Part shown: one piece after another, positions 1-9,226 of the stretch
Layout of the letters: every line of letters starts with the position of its first letter
Position numbering within the stretch: position 1 is the stretch's first letter
From: Amarobacter sp964507025
Lineage (GTDB): Bacteria > Chloroflexota > Dehalococcoidia > Tepidiformales > Tepidiformaceae
Assembly (NCBI GenBank): GCA_964507025.1
Contig: CAZDOK010000003.1
Coordinates: 62,001 to 126,000, forward strand
Length of the DNA stretch: 64,000 nucleotides
Direction: 5' to 3'
Notes under the pieces: generated by a model
Database searches by the model: none
What the model saw: the letters and a program-made list of their open reading frames with translations, nothing else
What the model was told of the DNA's origin: nothing
Program-made: the position numbers and the translations under genes

Positions 1-507
1 CGAGCAGACCTTCAACGCCGTACCGCACTGACGCTGGTCGCACCGCGCGTCGTCGGTGTCGCGGGTGTCCTGCCGGGACCGATTCCCGCTGCGTGGCAGC
101 AAGGCCTCGCGGGCGGCAACAAGCAGGAAATCGAGCTTGCAGGCATGCGCGTCGCGATGGAGTACGAGCGGGCATGCGGCCGGGTGCCCGAGGATGTCTC
201 GAAGCGTGGGTGCGGCTATGACCTTCGCAGCACCGGCGCCGACGGCTCTGTCCGCTACATCGAGGTGAAGGCGCACACGACAACTGGTGACGTGACCCTC
301 TACTACACCGAATGGCAGATGGCCAACCGCTTGCGTGAGGAATTCTTCATCTACGAGGTGGAGCAGGCTCTGAGTTCACCAGCTCTGCGGATCATCCAGG
401 ACCCCGTCGGTAAGGGGATCGAGCCCGTCGAGAAGGTGGTCGAGTACCGGATCGCTGCAGCCAAGCTCGCTGCGCACGCCGTCGCGGCGGAGTGGCCATC
501 CGTATGA
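1..507 (+). CDS. DUF3883-domain protein, C-terminal fragment (probable defence helicase subunit)
   Basis: The reading frame is open from the first base of the window, so only the last 168 residues are visible. They contain a DUF3883 fold: GYDLRS, then YIEVKAH, then a TEW helix and an IIQDP strand. This pattern resembles restriction-endonuclease-like or NERD-type domains. In known families DUF3883 often sits at the C-terminus of SNF2-type helicases in defence operons. The DUF1156 methylase and DUF499 ATPase downstream make that identity likely, but no helicase motif is inside the window, so the helicase part is inferred. A stand-alone DUF3883 protein is the alternative. Confidence 0.7.
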   Translation, partial: RADLQRRTALTLVAPRVVGVAGVLPGPIPAAWQQGLAGGNKQEIELAGMRVAMEYERACGRVPEDVSKRGCGYDLRSTGADGSVRYIEVKAHTTTGDVTLYYTEWQMANRLREEFFIYEVEQALSSPALRIIQDPVGKGIEPVEKVVEYRIAAAKLAAHAVAAEWPSV

Positions 508-572
508 ACGACGAAGCAGTCCCCAGATACTTGCTCCGGGCTCAGACCTCGGTGTTCGCCAACGCCCTCAGC

Positions 573-815
573 CTAATGAACGCTATCGCGCGGAGGAAAT
601 GGGTCCACGGCGGGCGGGATCGTGTTGGAGTTCCGGATCGCTCCAGTGGGGCGGTGGGTCACAACCTCGCCACCGCCGGCGTTCTCAACGATCTGCCGCG
701 CGCGGCCGTAGGCCGCCTGCTGCGTGGGCAACACGTTAGAGGCGCGAGAGGCACCCGGTGCCTTGACCGCCCAGCCGTTCGGGACTTTGACGACGTGTCG
801 TTGCGTCCGTGCCAT
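573..815 (-). CDS. DUF2188 domain protein
   Basis: A small 80-residue protein on the opposite strand to the surrounding defence genes. It shows the DUF2188 layout: HVVKVPNGWAVK at the N-terminus, a helix with AYGRARQIVENAG, a strand with VVTHRPTGAI, and the terminal DPFPPRD motif. The ATG at 815 is preferred over the longer frame because GAGGAG lies at a good distance and the domain starts right after it. The family has no settled biochemical role; its small alpha/beta fold is often found beside mobile or defence genes. It splits the DUF3883 gene from the rest of the plus-strand operon and must have its own promoter. Confidence 0.75.
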   Translation of the reverse strand: MARTQRHVVKVPNGWAVKAPGASRASNVLPTQQAAYGRARQIVENAGGGEVVTHRPTGAIRNSNTIPPAVDPFPPRDSVH

Positions 816-919
816 TGGAAGACTCCTCGAAAGGGGCTCGCCCCAGAAATCAAGAACCAGCGTAGGCGCCTTCACATTTCCGCGTCAAGCACAAATGTTC
901 GCAAAGGGGGCGAGTGCGC

Positions 920-1699
920 ATGACCTTGGTCGACGCGAGGCTGCTGCACGCCGCCGCGGCGTTTGCCTGCGCCGAGTTCGAAGCGTTCAAACGCGATTAC
1001 GCCGCGGAGCCGGTGCCCCGGCGACAGGAACTCCGTGCGGGCGCCGTTGCCTGGGTCGCTGTGATGCTTCCAGAGACGTTCGACGCCGCGTGGGCCCCGG
1101 CGCTAAAGCAGTGGCTTTGGGAGCTCCACCCGGAGCCGCGGGATGCGTACCACTGGTTCCGCGTGCCGGCGCTACGAGCAGCCATCGGCTCTTGGAACGA
1201 CGATCCAGACGCGGTCACCGAGGTCGTCGCGAACGTCGACCACCACAACTCGGGGCTGCGCAGCTACGCGCTCGAGTGCCTCGCATTCGTGGCGCCCATG
1301 CTGTCCTTCGATGATGAGGACCTCCGAATGCGTGTAGAATCCGTGCTTCAGAAGCACTACCTGTACAGCGCCTCCGCGATTGCGCTTCTCCTTGCCACGA
1401 AGGGCGATGGAATCGCCAAGACCGAGTGGGCCAAGCGATGGGTCGATGCTGTCCAGGAGGCGTTCGGCCGCGAGCAGTTGGTTGCTGCGATCAACGGCGC
1501 AGCCGTGACAAATCCGCTTCACGAAGGGCTGTACGAGGTCGAGCGCTATGCGCTCACCGGGCTCCTGGCTCACGCGGCGGACGGGGCCGAACCGCTCGGT
1601 AGTGCTGAATCGCGGTTCGATCGAGTCTTCGTCGAGCTCATCCGAAACCGTCTACGAGAGCATCCGCTCATGAACCCTACCTTCAGGATCCCCGAATGA
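920..1699 (+). CDS. Unknown protein co-translated with the DUF1156 methylase
   Basis: I do not recognise this 259-residue protein. It is mostly alpha-helical and rich in Ala, Leu and Trp. Helical segments such as ALRAAIGSW and RSYALECLAFVAPM are reminiscent of short HEAT-like repeats, but the match is weak. It has no signal peptide or membrane segment. The ATG at 920 is preferred over an in-frame GTG at 914, which lies too close to the GGGGG at 906-910. Its stop overlaps the methylase start by four bases (ATGA), so the two are translationally coupled and it is probably an accessory subunit of the methylase-ATPase system. Confidence 0.75.
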   Translation: MTLVDARLLHAAAAFACAEFEAFKRDYAAEPVPRRQELRAGAVAWVAVMLPETFDAAWAPALKQWLWELHPEPRDAYHWFRVPALRAAIGSWNDDPDAVTEVVANVDHHNSGLRSYALECLAFVAPMLSFDDEDLRMRVESVLQKHYLYSASAIALLLATKGDGIAKTEWAKRWVDAVQEAFGREQLVAAINGAAVTNPLHEGLYEVERYALTGLLAHAADGAEPLGSAESRFDRVFVELIRNRLREHPLMNPTFRIPE

Positions 1700-4560
1700 C
1701 CGAACGCCGCAAACGCCTCATCGAAGTTGCCTTTCCCCTGGAGGAAGTGTCCGAGCACTCGCGGCGGGAGAAGAACGTCCGCCACGGGCACATCTCGACG
1801 CTGCACATCTGGTGGGCGCGGCGACCGCTGGCGGCTTGTCGGGCGTTCATTTACGCCTCGCTCGTCGACGACCCACCGACGGAAGCGGAGCGCGAAGAAC
1901 TCCTCCGCGAAGTCGCAGACCTTGCGAGCTGGGACGCGGTGCGCAAGCCCGATACCGTCGTGCGGCAGAAGGACAAGGGCGGAAGCGGCCTGACCGGCCG
2001 CGAACTCCTGCGCCGCGCCCGCGAACGCATCCTCCGCGACAACGACGGCAAGCCTCCTCGGCTGCTCGATCCCTTCGCCGGCGGCGGCGCCATCCCATTG
2101 GAAGCGCTGCGGCTGGGCTGCGAGGTGGAGGCCAGCGACCTCAACCCGGTGGCAGTACTCATCTTGAAAGGGACGGTGGAGTACCCCCAGAAGTACGGGC
2201 GGCCACTCGCCGAGCAGCGGGAGAATCGCCCGGAGGACTGCGCCGGCGTGGACGGCCAGGTTCCGGGCTACATCCGGGAGGCAGCCCGTGGGCTCCAGGG
2301 CAGCTTCGCCGAGAGCGATGCGGTGGCGGCCTACGAGAAGAACCCGCTGGCCGCCGACGTGCGCTACTGGGGCAACTGGATGCTGGAGAAGGCGCGCGAA
2401 GAGCTGGCGCAGTTCTACCCGCCCGACCCGGACGGCTCCGTGCCTGTGGCGTATCTCTGGAGCCGGACGGTGCCCTGCCCGAACTGCGGAGCCGAGATGC
2501 CGCTCATCCGCCAATACTGGCTCGCCAAGAAGGACCGGAAGAAAGTCGCGCTGAAGCCAGTCATCGACCCCGAGACGAAGCGTGTCGATTTCGAGGTCGT
2601 GGAGGGCGAAGGCGTCACCGGTGACCCCACCGAAGCAACGACGAGCCGCGGCGACACGGTGTGCCTGGTGTGCAGGCAGGTGGCGAAGGCGGAGTACATC
2701 CGCCGAGCAGGTCGCGAGGGAAAACTCGGAGCCCAGATGACGGTCGTCGTGAAGGAGGCTCAAAACCGCTCGGGAAAGACGTACCGCAGCGTGACTGAAC
2801 GCGACTACGCTGCCTTCACGGCAGCGGGGCTTCAAGTCGGGCAGTTGGAAGAGGTTGCTCTCGACGGAGGGCTGCCCTGGCTCCCCGACGAGCCTATACA
2901 CCCAGAGACTCTTGGCCTTCGCGTCGATCAGTTCGGCCTGACCAGTTGGCGATCGCTCTTTAACCACCGACAGCTGCTGGCGATGACTACCTTCTCACGT
3001 CTAACCCGCGCCGCTCCGGCCGCGATGGCCGACAAGGGTTTGGGTATGGGATATGCAGAGGCAATCGCCGCGTACCTGGCCCTCGGAGTCGGCCGGCTCG
3101 CCGACTACCTCACGACATTGACGGTTTGGGCCAACACCGGGGAATTCACCGCTCATACATTCGGTCGCCAGACGCTCAACATGGTCTGGGACTACAGCGA
3201 GGTCTGTCTCCTACAAGATACTTCGGGTGCCTTTCCCGGTGCTGTCGAATGGATCAGCCTCGTCATAGAGTCCGAGTCTTTCAACGCTGCCCTTCCAGCC
3301 TCCGTTGTGCAACGGAGTGCAATCGCCACGGATGGACCATCCCAGGATGTGGTAGTTACAGATCCGCCATACTACAATGCAATTGACTATGCCGGTCTCT
3401 CCGATTTCTTCTACGTCTGGCTGAAGCGCTCGCTAGCGAATTCGTCCACCGGTGCACTCTTTTCCCAGCCGCTTACGCCGAAACGCGAGCAGGCAATCAT
3501 GGCGTCCGAATCCAATGATGCAAAGGCCAAAGCGCGATACGTGGACCTCACACAGCAGGCGCTAACCGCGAGCCGTGCCAAGCTCGGACCCGACGGGATG
3601 TTGTCGATCGTCTTCGCGCACTCCGATCCAGACGCATGGGCGACCCTCATTGATTGCCTTCTCCGGGCGGGACTAAGCCCCGATGCCTCTTGGCCAATAG
3701 ATACCGAACGAGAGGCAAAAATCTCGTCAGAGCGCCGCGCCAACTTGGCCACCTCGGTCTGGATGGCCTGCCGTCCTCGCCACGCCGATGCTGGCATCGC
3801 ATTCTTGGGGGACCTACAGGACGAGCTCCGGCGCGAGGTCGAGTCGAAGCTCCTCGACTTCTGGCGTCGCGGGATTCGCGGCGCGGACTTCTTCATCAGC
3901 GCCATCGGACCGGCGCTCGCGGTCTATGGGCGGCACACGAAGGTGCTGCGGCCGGACGGAACGGAGGTGACGGTCCGCGACTTCCTGGACATCGTGCGGC
4001 GGGAGTCGACGCGGGTAGCGCTCCAGCAGGTTCTCGGCGGCGAGAGCCTTGGCGACGTCGACTCGGTCACGCAGACGTACGTCACATGGGCATGGAGCTA
4101 CGGCAAGGCATCGTTGGACGCCGGAGAGGCGATCGCGCTCTGCCTGGCGACCGGCGCGGACCTCGATGAGTTCACGCGCCCCCACTCGGCCGCCGAGATG
4201 GTGAAGGAGAAGAGCAAGAAGGTCGTCAAGCTGCGAAGCATCGCTGCCCGCGCCCGCGACGATGATGAGCTGGGACACGGCAATGGCGCGCGCGTCACGC
4301 CGCTTATTGACCAGCTGCAGCACGCCGCCTGGCTGTGGGGGGCCAATCGCACGGCCGATCTTGCAAAATACCGCGCAGAGCTCGGCGAACCGCGCTGGAA
4401 GGCGCTGCGTGTGCTGGGTCAGGCAGTGGCAGAGTGCCTGCCGGAGGGCGACGATGACCGGCGCCTCGTGAACGGCATGCTGGGGTCGAGCGTCACGGCT
4501 GGCGCCGGCGCGCCTGTGGTTGCGGGTCAGCAGCAGCGGCTCGATCTGCAGGAAGGTTGA
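1696..4560 (+). CDS. DUF1156 adenine-specific DNA methyltransferase
   Basis: A 954-residue SAM-dependent DNA methylase. The N-terminal DUF1156 segment holds HGHISTLHIWWARRPLAACR (about residues 34-53). The SAM-binding motif LLDPFAGGGAIPLEALRLG follows near residues 124-142, with the acidic strand VEASDLNP. The catalytic DPPY tetrad is at residues 556-559, which predicts N6-adenine or N4-cytosine methylation. A zinc-ribbon-like insertion has CPNCG near residue 261 and CLVC near 322. In defence operons these enzymes mark host DNA beside a helicase and a DUF499 ATPase. It overlaps the upstream gene by four bases; the ATPase starts 11 bases downstream. The segment around 3180-3750 is visibly AT-richer than the rest. 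Confidence 0.95.
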   Translation: MTERRKRLIEVAFPLEEVSEHSRREKNVRHGHISTLHIWWARRPLAACRAFIYASLVDDPPTEAEREELLREVADLASWDAVRKPDTVVRQKDKGGSGLTGRELLRRARERILRDNDGKPPRLLDPFAGGGAIPLEALRLGCEVEASDLNPVAVLILKGTVEYPQKYGRPLAEQRENRPEDCAGVDGQVPGYIREAARGLQGSFAESDAVAAYEKNPLAADVRYWGNWMLEKAREELAQFYPPDPDGSVPVAYLWSRTVPCPNCGAEMPLIRQYWLAKKDRKKVALKPVIDPETKRVDFEVVEGEGVTGDPTEATTSRGDTVCLVCRQVAKAEYIRRAGREGKLGAQMTVVVKEAQNRSGKTYRSVTERDYAAFTAAGLQVGQLEEVALDGGLPWLPDEPIHPETLGLRVDQFGLTSWRSLFNHRQLLAMTTFSRLTRAAPAAMADKGLGMGYAEAIAAYLALGVGRLADYLTTLTVWANTGEFTAHTFGRQTLNMVWDYSEVCLLQDTSGAFPGAVEWISLVIESESFNAALPASVVQRSAIATDGPSQDVVVTDPPYYNAIDYAGLSDFFYVWLKRSLANSSTGALFSQPLTPKREQAIMASESNDAKAKARYVDLTQQALTASRAKLGPDGMLSIVFAHSDPDAWATLIDCLLRAGLSPDASWPIDTEREAKISSERRANLATSVWMACRPRHADAGIAFLGDLQDELRREVESKLLDFWRRGIRGADFFISAIGPALAVYGRHTKVLRPDGTEVTVRDFLDIVRRESTRVALQQVLGGESLGDVDSVTQTYVTWAWSYGKASLDAGEAIALCLATGADLDEFTRPHSAAEMVKEKSKKVVKLRSIAARARDDDELGHGNGARVTPLIDQLQHAAWLWGANRTADLAKYRAELGEPRWKALRVLGQAVAECLPEGDDDRRLVNGMLGSSVTAGAGAPVVAGQQQRLDLQEG

Positions 4561-4570
4561 GGAGTCGGGT

Positions 4571-7500
4571 ATGAGCGAACTTAGCTATCACACCGCGCTG
4601 GGCGAAGGCATCAAGCTCTACACCGACGCCATGCGCCACTTCGTCCGCGAAAAGTTGATCGCGAAGTACCCCAACAACTGGTTCGACAGTGGCGTCCTCC
4701 ACCATCTCTCCGACGCCCAGAGGAAGCTGCTCAAGCAAGACATTGATAAGAAGACGGCGACTCCGGCGGACTACCTCCACCTTCTGGAGCCCGTGCACTT
4801 CCGCCAGGTCATCGGCAAAGAGTTCGACCACGCCTTCGCCGGGGTCTGGGGTGACTTCAAGCAGACACAGGCGTACTTGAACCAGGCTGTCACCGCACGG
4901 AACGAATGGGCGCATCCTCGCACCGGCGACATGCTCGCCGATGACGCCGCGGAGGGCCTCCGGGCGATGCATAAGCTCCTCGAGCGGACGGGGCGAGCGG
5001 AGGCAGCGCAAGTCGAGGCGCTCTGGAAGAAGGTCAATGGCGTAGCCGACGACGCCCCGGCGAAGCCGGCGGTCGTTTCGGAGGCTCAACCTGTGTCGAG
5101 CCCGGCGCCGGCGGGCCAGCTGCCGTACTGGTGGCAGCTGACCGAGCCATGGGAAGGCTTCCAGAACCCGGCGAAGATTGACGAGTCGCTCTTCGCAGCC
5201 TCGTTGGGCGGCGTCGCCGCCGGTACCGCGCGCGACGAGTACCTGGACCCCGTCCGATTCTTCGAGCACACCTACTTCACGGAGCAGCTCCGTCAAACGG
5301 TGAACGACGTAATCAGCCGGATGCACGGCGGCGACGGCGCGAGCGTGACGGAGATGCAGACGCCGTTCGGCGGCGGCAAGACGCACGCCCTGCTGACCCT
5401 CTACCACCTGGTGAAGAGCCCGGACAAGGCTATGGCCGTCCCCGGAGTGAAGGAAGCGCTCGGCGAAGTGGTTGTGCCGCCGGGAGCACGGATCGCTGTC
5501 GTCGATGGCTCGGAGATGGGCACGGACGCGCTCTTGAAGGAGGACGGGACTTCGGTCTCCACGCTCTGGGGAGAGATTGCATACCAACTCGACCCGAAGG
5601 CGTATCGTCAGCACGTCCAGGCATCGGACGACCGGGGTGAGAAACCCGGGAACGCGGCATATCGCGAGGTGCTCAAGGTCGCGAGCCCGTGCCTGATCCT
5701 CATCGATGAGCTCATCAGCTACCTCGTCGGCCTGAAGTTCTCGAACGCGAGGCGAACGCAGAACCTCTACCGGCAGACGGTCCAGTTTCTCCAGGAGTTT
5801 CTGCAGGAGGCTGGCAACATTCCCGGTGTTTGCGTGCTACTCACGCTTCCACAGAGCCGGCAGGAGTTCGGTGGCATCGACCCCGGTCAGCTCCAACAGG
5901 AACTTGGGATCGTCGAAGAGATCAAGCCGCGAGCCGACAGAGTGGTCTCGAAGCGTATGCCCGTCGCCGACACCGAGGTCTACACGCTAATCAGCCGGAG
6001 GCTCTTCAAGTCAGCGGATCCAGCGGCGGTCAATCGTACGGTCGACGCGTACTACGAGAGCTACAACAAGGGGCGCGACCAGGGCCTCTACGATCCGACC
6101 GTGTACACCACCGACTTCCGCCGTCAGATGGTCGATGCGTTCCCCTTCCATCCCGAGCTGATCGATGTGCTCTACAAGAAGTGGGGCGCGCAGGCCGATT
6201 TCCCGCGCACGAGGACGGTGCTCCAACTGCTCGCGAACGTGGTGGCCGACCAGTGGCAAATGAAGCCGCCCGCACACGCCATTCACTCGAAGCACGTGAA
6301 CCTGGAACGCGAGCGCATCAGGACCAAGGTCCTCAGCGCCATGGGGAGCGCGGCGAACGACTCGGTGGTTGCCGCGGACATCATTGGCGGCGACGCGCAC
6401 GCGGACGCCCTCGACGAACGCAGGGGCGGCGACTACCAGCGGCACAAGGTGGCTCGCGGCGTCGCGACAACGGTGTTGCTGCATTCAGCGGGGGGCAGGT
6501 CCGGGCAGAACGGCGCGATGCCGTCCGACATTCGCCTGGGGAGCGTGAGCCCGCTGCTTGGCCCGGAGTACACGGATGAAGTCCTCGGCTCCATCGAAGA
6601 GACCTGCTACTACATCCATCGCGAAGGGCAGATGCTTCGCTTCCAAACGAAGCAGAACCTGTACCGGCGCATCGCCGAAACGGCGAACAACCAGCCGCAG
6701 CACGTCATTGACGACCGCATCCGGACGGCGATCGCCGACGCCTACGGGAGCTCGCAGGGGTTCAAGGTGCTCCAGTGGGCCGGCGCAGACGGCAGCATTC
6801 CCGACCAGCCCGAGCCATCGATCGCGATCCTGGCAGCGACGTCAAAGCTTCGCGTTCAAGAGGACGCGGGCCAACCCAGTGCTAGCGACCGCAAGACGAT
6901 TGAGGAACTCTGGAATCGTGTTGGAGGCGGGTTCCGGCAGTGGCGGAACGCGCTCGTGCTGGTCGCGGCGGATCGTGACCTCTGGGAGCGGGCCGAGCAA
7001 GCACTACGTGAAGTCCTTGCGTACGAGCTGATCCTCGACCAGAAGTCGAAGGACGCTGATACGCTCTCGTCGCAGGAGCGGAAGGACCTCGATGCCCGGC
7101 TGCGCGAGAAGAGGGCCAGCCTGAAAACAAGCCTTGTCACCGCGTATCGCTGGCTCTTCTATCCAGATGGCGACGGGGAACTTCCTGCAATTGCCCTGCC
7201 GACAGCAACGGCCGGAGACACCATCGCGAAACGTGCTATCGAGCGCCTCGAAAGCCATGACTACGGCAACCCGAAGGTGCTCCGGCACATGTCAGCGATG
7301 TTCTTCGACGCGAAGTTCGCGCCGCGGGTGTGGGACAAGGACACGGAGCTCGACATTGCCGAGCTGAGCCGCCGCTTCCCGCAATGGACCTACCTCCCCA
7401 TCCTCCCGGATCGCGACCAGACGTTGCGTTCCTGCATCCGGGAGGGGATCAAGGACGGACTGTGGTCGGTCGTCTATGGGGACAAGTCGACCACGACCTA

Positions 7501-7969
7501 TCGGAGGCTCATCGAGAAGCCAGTGGACCTCGACGCGTTGCCTGAACTCTTCGATGGCGCGTCGTTCCTGGTGCGCGGTGAGCTGCGCGAGCTGATCCGG
7601 CAGGAACTGGGAGCGACCGAGCCAGCTTCAGCTGCCTCCGCTAAGGCTGGGGAGCCAACGGCCACCACCACAACGACGACAGGCTCAGCAACGACTCCTG
7701 CGGGGGAGACACCGGTTCCCGGCCCAGGCCCTACGGTGGCGAAGCGATATGCCCGGGTGAGGCTGACGGTCTCGGAGCTGCCCGTCGTGAAGAGCCAGAA
7801 CCTCCAGCCCTACCTCTGGAAAGCACTCCAGGAAGCGGATCCTGGCACTCGGCTCTCGCTCTCCATCGACGTGAGTTCCGATGCGGGCATCCCTGAAGAC
7901 GTCCTTGAGCGAAGGATTCGGGAGGGATTCGAGCAGCTGGGCATCAGCGTGGAGTGGGAGGTGACGTGA
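4571..7969 (+). CDS. DUF499 ATPase with Swt1-like HEPN N-terminus
   Basis: A 1132-residue ATPase of the DUF499 family, which accompanies DUF1156 methylases. The first 130 residues look like a Swt1-type HEPN domain with an R-x4-H motif (RNEWAH, R110 to H115), the signature of HEPN ribonucleases. The Walker A motif GGGKTH is at 267-272 and Walker B LILIDEL around 375-381. The C-terminal third has a Thr-rich linker and a small terminal domain. The ATG at 4571 follows GAGGAGTCGGGT; a longer frame starting inside the methylase is less likely. Inference: ATP-driven sensing of foreign DNA or RNA coupled to HEPN cleavage. The nuclease activity is unproven. Confidence 0.93.
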   Translation: MSELSYHTALGEGIKLYTDAMRHFVREKLIAKYPNNWFDSGVLHHLSDAQRKLLKQDIDKKTATPADYLHLLEPVHFRQVIGKEFDHAFAGVWGDFKQTQAYLNQAVTARNEWAHPRTGDMLADDAAEGLRAMHKLLERTGRAEAAQVEALWKKVNGVADDAPAKPAVVSEAQPVSSPAPAGQLPYWWQLTEPWEGFQNPAKIDESLFAASLGGVAAGTARDEYLDPVRFFEHTYFTEQLRQTVNDVISRMHGGDGASVTEMQTPFGGGKTHALLTLYHLVKSPDKAMAVPGVKEALGEVVVPPGARIAVVDGSEMGTDALLKEDGTSVSTLWGEIAYQLDPKAYRQHVQASDDRGEKPGNAAYREVLKVASPCLILIDELISYLVGLKFSNARRTQNLYRQTVQFLQEFLQEAGNIPGVCVLLTLPQSRQEFGGIDPGQLQQELGIVEEIKPRADRVVSKRMPVADTEVYTLISRRLFKSADPAAVNRTVDAYYESYNKGRDQGLYDPTVYTTDFRRQMVDAFPFHPELIDVLYKKWGAQADFPRTRTVLQLLANVVADQWQMKPPAHAIHSKHVNLERERIRTKVLSAMGSAANDSVVAADIIGGDAHADALDERRGGDYQRHKVARGVATTVLLHSAGGRSGQNGAMPSDIRLGSVSPLLGPEYTDEVLGSIEETCYYIHREGQMLRFQTKQNLYRRIAETANNQPQHVIDDRIRTAIADAYGSSQGFKVLQWAGADGSIPDQPEPSIAILAATSKLRVQEDAGQPSASDRKTIEELWNRVGGGFRQWRNALVLVAADRDLWERAEQALREVLAYELILDQKSKDADTLSSQERKDLDARLREKRASLKTSLVTAYRWLFYPDGDGELPAIALPTATAGDTIAKRAIERLESHDYGNPKVLRHMSAMFFDAKFAPRVWDKDTELDIAELSRRFPQWTYLPILPDRDQTLRSCIREGIKDGLWSVVYGDKSTTTYRRLIEKPVDLDALPELFDGASFLVRGELRELIRQELGATEPASAASAKAGEPTATTTTTTGSATTPAGETPVPGPGPTVAKRYARVRLTVSELPVVKSQNLQPYLWKALQEADPGTRLSLSIDVSSDAGIPEDVLERRIREGFEQLGISVEWEVT

Positions 7970-8095
7970 GTGCAACAGGCTCGGCAGTTCAGATTCGACG
8001 TCTTCAAGATGTACGATGGTGCAGAGCATCGCGCTCTCGACGCGCTAGAACGGCACAGCGAGGCTCACGCCGACGCTTCATCTGAGGCAACGTAG
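7970..8095 (+). CDS. Short ORF directly after the ATPase, possible gene remnant
   Basis: A GTG codon directly follows the ATPase stop and opens a 41-residue frame (beginning VQQARQFRFDVFKMYDG, ending ASSEAT). It runs into the 3' end of the minus-strand patatin gene. The aromatic, charged beginning looks like the N-terminus of a larger protein that breaks off. It may be the truncated next gene of the defence operon, cut when the patatin operon was acquired, or it may be chance. Confidence 0.25.
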   Translation: MQQARQFRFDVFKMYDGAEHRALDALERHSEAHADASSEAT

Positions 8096-9222
8096 GGCCG
8101 ATGCCCGAACCCGCGCTGGCTGCGCGATAGCAGAGTGCAGTTGGCAACCTCCCAGCCGTGGCGAACCAGGCGGTCGAACTCCTCGGACGAGAGCTTACGG
8201 AGATGAGTGGGCATAGCACCAAGCGACAAGGCTGTTGGTTCGGGGAGACACTCAGCGCAGATGGACTCGATCGCGATGTCCTCGATCCCCGCTGCCCGCA
8301 GGATGTATTCCGCCGACCTCCCGATCCGCAGATATGCGCCGGCGTCAGGAACGCGAGTTAGATGGCCGACCAGACTGCGAGCTCGGAGGCTCCGGACCTG
8401 ATCCATGGGGATCTCAACCAGCCGACGCGGGCGATGTGCCAATCCTGAGGCTCGTTCCGGTAGCTGACCCGACGCGTCGCTCACGATTAGAAACTCGTAC
8501 TCGTCGCGATACTGGTTTTCACCCCCAGGTTTGAACAGCGCTTCAGCGGCGAGGTTGTCGTAGACACCTCCATCCCACAGATGAAGCTTCTTGAGTCGCG
8601 GTCTCGCGGTGCCGGCAAGCTCACCACCGACATACTGCGACCAATCGTAATCCCCAGTCCTGAGAACGAGGGGACCGATCAGACCGGGATACGCTGCTGA
8701 GGCCGCTACCGCGTCGGCGATCGAGATTCGAGGGTTCGGGATATACCCCACCACGTAGTCACCCATGCGCTGTGGCATGAAGCGCCAGTTCTTGCCGGTC
8801 TCGTAAGTCGTGGCGTTAATCACCCACCGCGGTTCGGTCGTGATGTCACCGAGCCAGCCGTCCACCCCGAGTAGATGTTCGAGACTCTCCGACAGCAACT
8901 TCGCTCGCCCCTGTAGAAGTAGCCACGGTCGCGTGAGCGTGCGAGTCAAGTAGTCGCGCTCGATACTCCTGCTGGTGAGGAGGCGTCTCGCCTCAGGCAA
9001 GACGTCTTGGATATAGGCCTCGCTCGATGGCCACCGGTTGCCCGACAGCGAGTACACAAGCGCAACGCCGATGCTGCCGCCCGACACGGTTGAGATGAAC
9101 GTGACGCTCTCTAGAAGACGGTCAGCAGCCAGACGCTTGATGACGCCAAGGTGAAAGACTGTGGCGCGAGCCCCGCCACCAGACAGCGCCAGGCCGATTG
9201 TCGGCATTCCGGCGGAGGTCAT
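8065..9222 (-). CDS. Patatin-like phospholipase (probable effector)
   Basis: A 385-residue patatin-family serine hydrolase expected to release fatty acids from membrane lipids. The oxyanion loop GGGAR is at residues 15-19. The nucleophile motif is TVSGG with Ser47; the usual first Gly of GxSxG is Thr. The dyad Asp lies in DGGVYDNLAAEAL in the second half. No signal peptide is seen, so it should act from the cytoplasm. The ATG at 9222, four bases past the stop of the E2-E1-JAB gene, fits better than the longer frame from 9264. It is the last gene of a three-gene operon. Patatins are known membrane-degrading effectors in CBASS and other defence systems, and that role is inferred here. Confidence 0.9.
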   Translation of the reverse strand: MTSAGMPTIGLALSGGGARATVFHLGVIKRLAADRLLESVTFISTVSGGSIGVALVYSLSGNRWPSSEAYIQDVLPEARRLLTSRSIERDYLTRTLTRPWLLLQGRAKLLSESLEHLLGVDGWLGDITTEPRWVINATTYETGKNWRFMPQRMGDYVVGYIPNPRISIADAVAASAAYPGLIGPLVLRTGDYDWSQYVGGELAGTARPRLKKLHLWDGGVYDNLAAEALFKPGGENQYRDEYEFLIVSDASGQLPERASGLAHRPRRLVEIPMDQVRSLRARSLVGHLTRVPDAGAYLRIGRSAEYILRAAGIEDIAIESICAECLPEPTALSLGAMPTHLRKLSSEEFDRLVRHGWEVANCTLLSRSQRGFGHRPYVASDEASA

Positions 9223-9226
9223 TCGA

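Noticed and set aside
492..923. Plus-strand frame of 143 residues after the DUF3883 gene
   Set aside because: It is antisense to the recognisable DUF2188 gene and has Arg-rich, motif-free sequence.
1..7969. DISARM system
   Set aside because: No DUF1998 (DrmB), DrmA helicase or PLD (DrmC) gene is visible; the DUF499 ATPase points to a different system.
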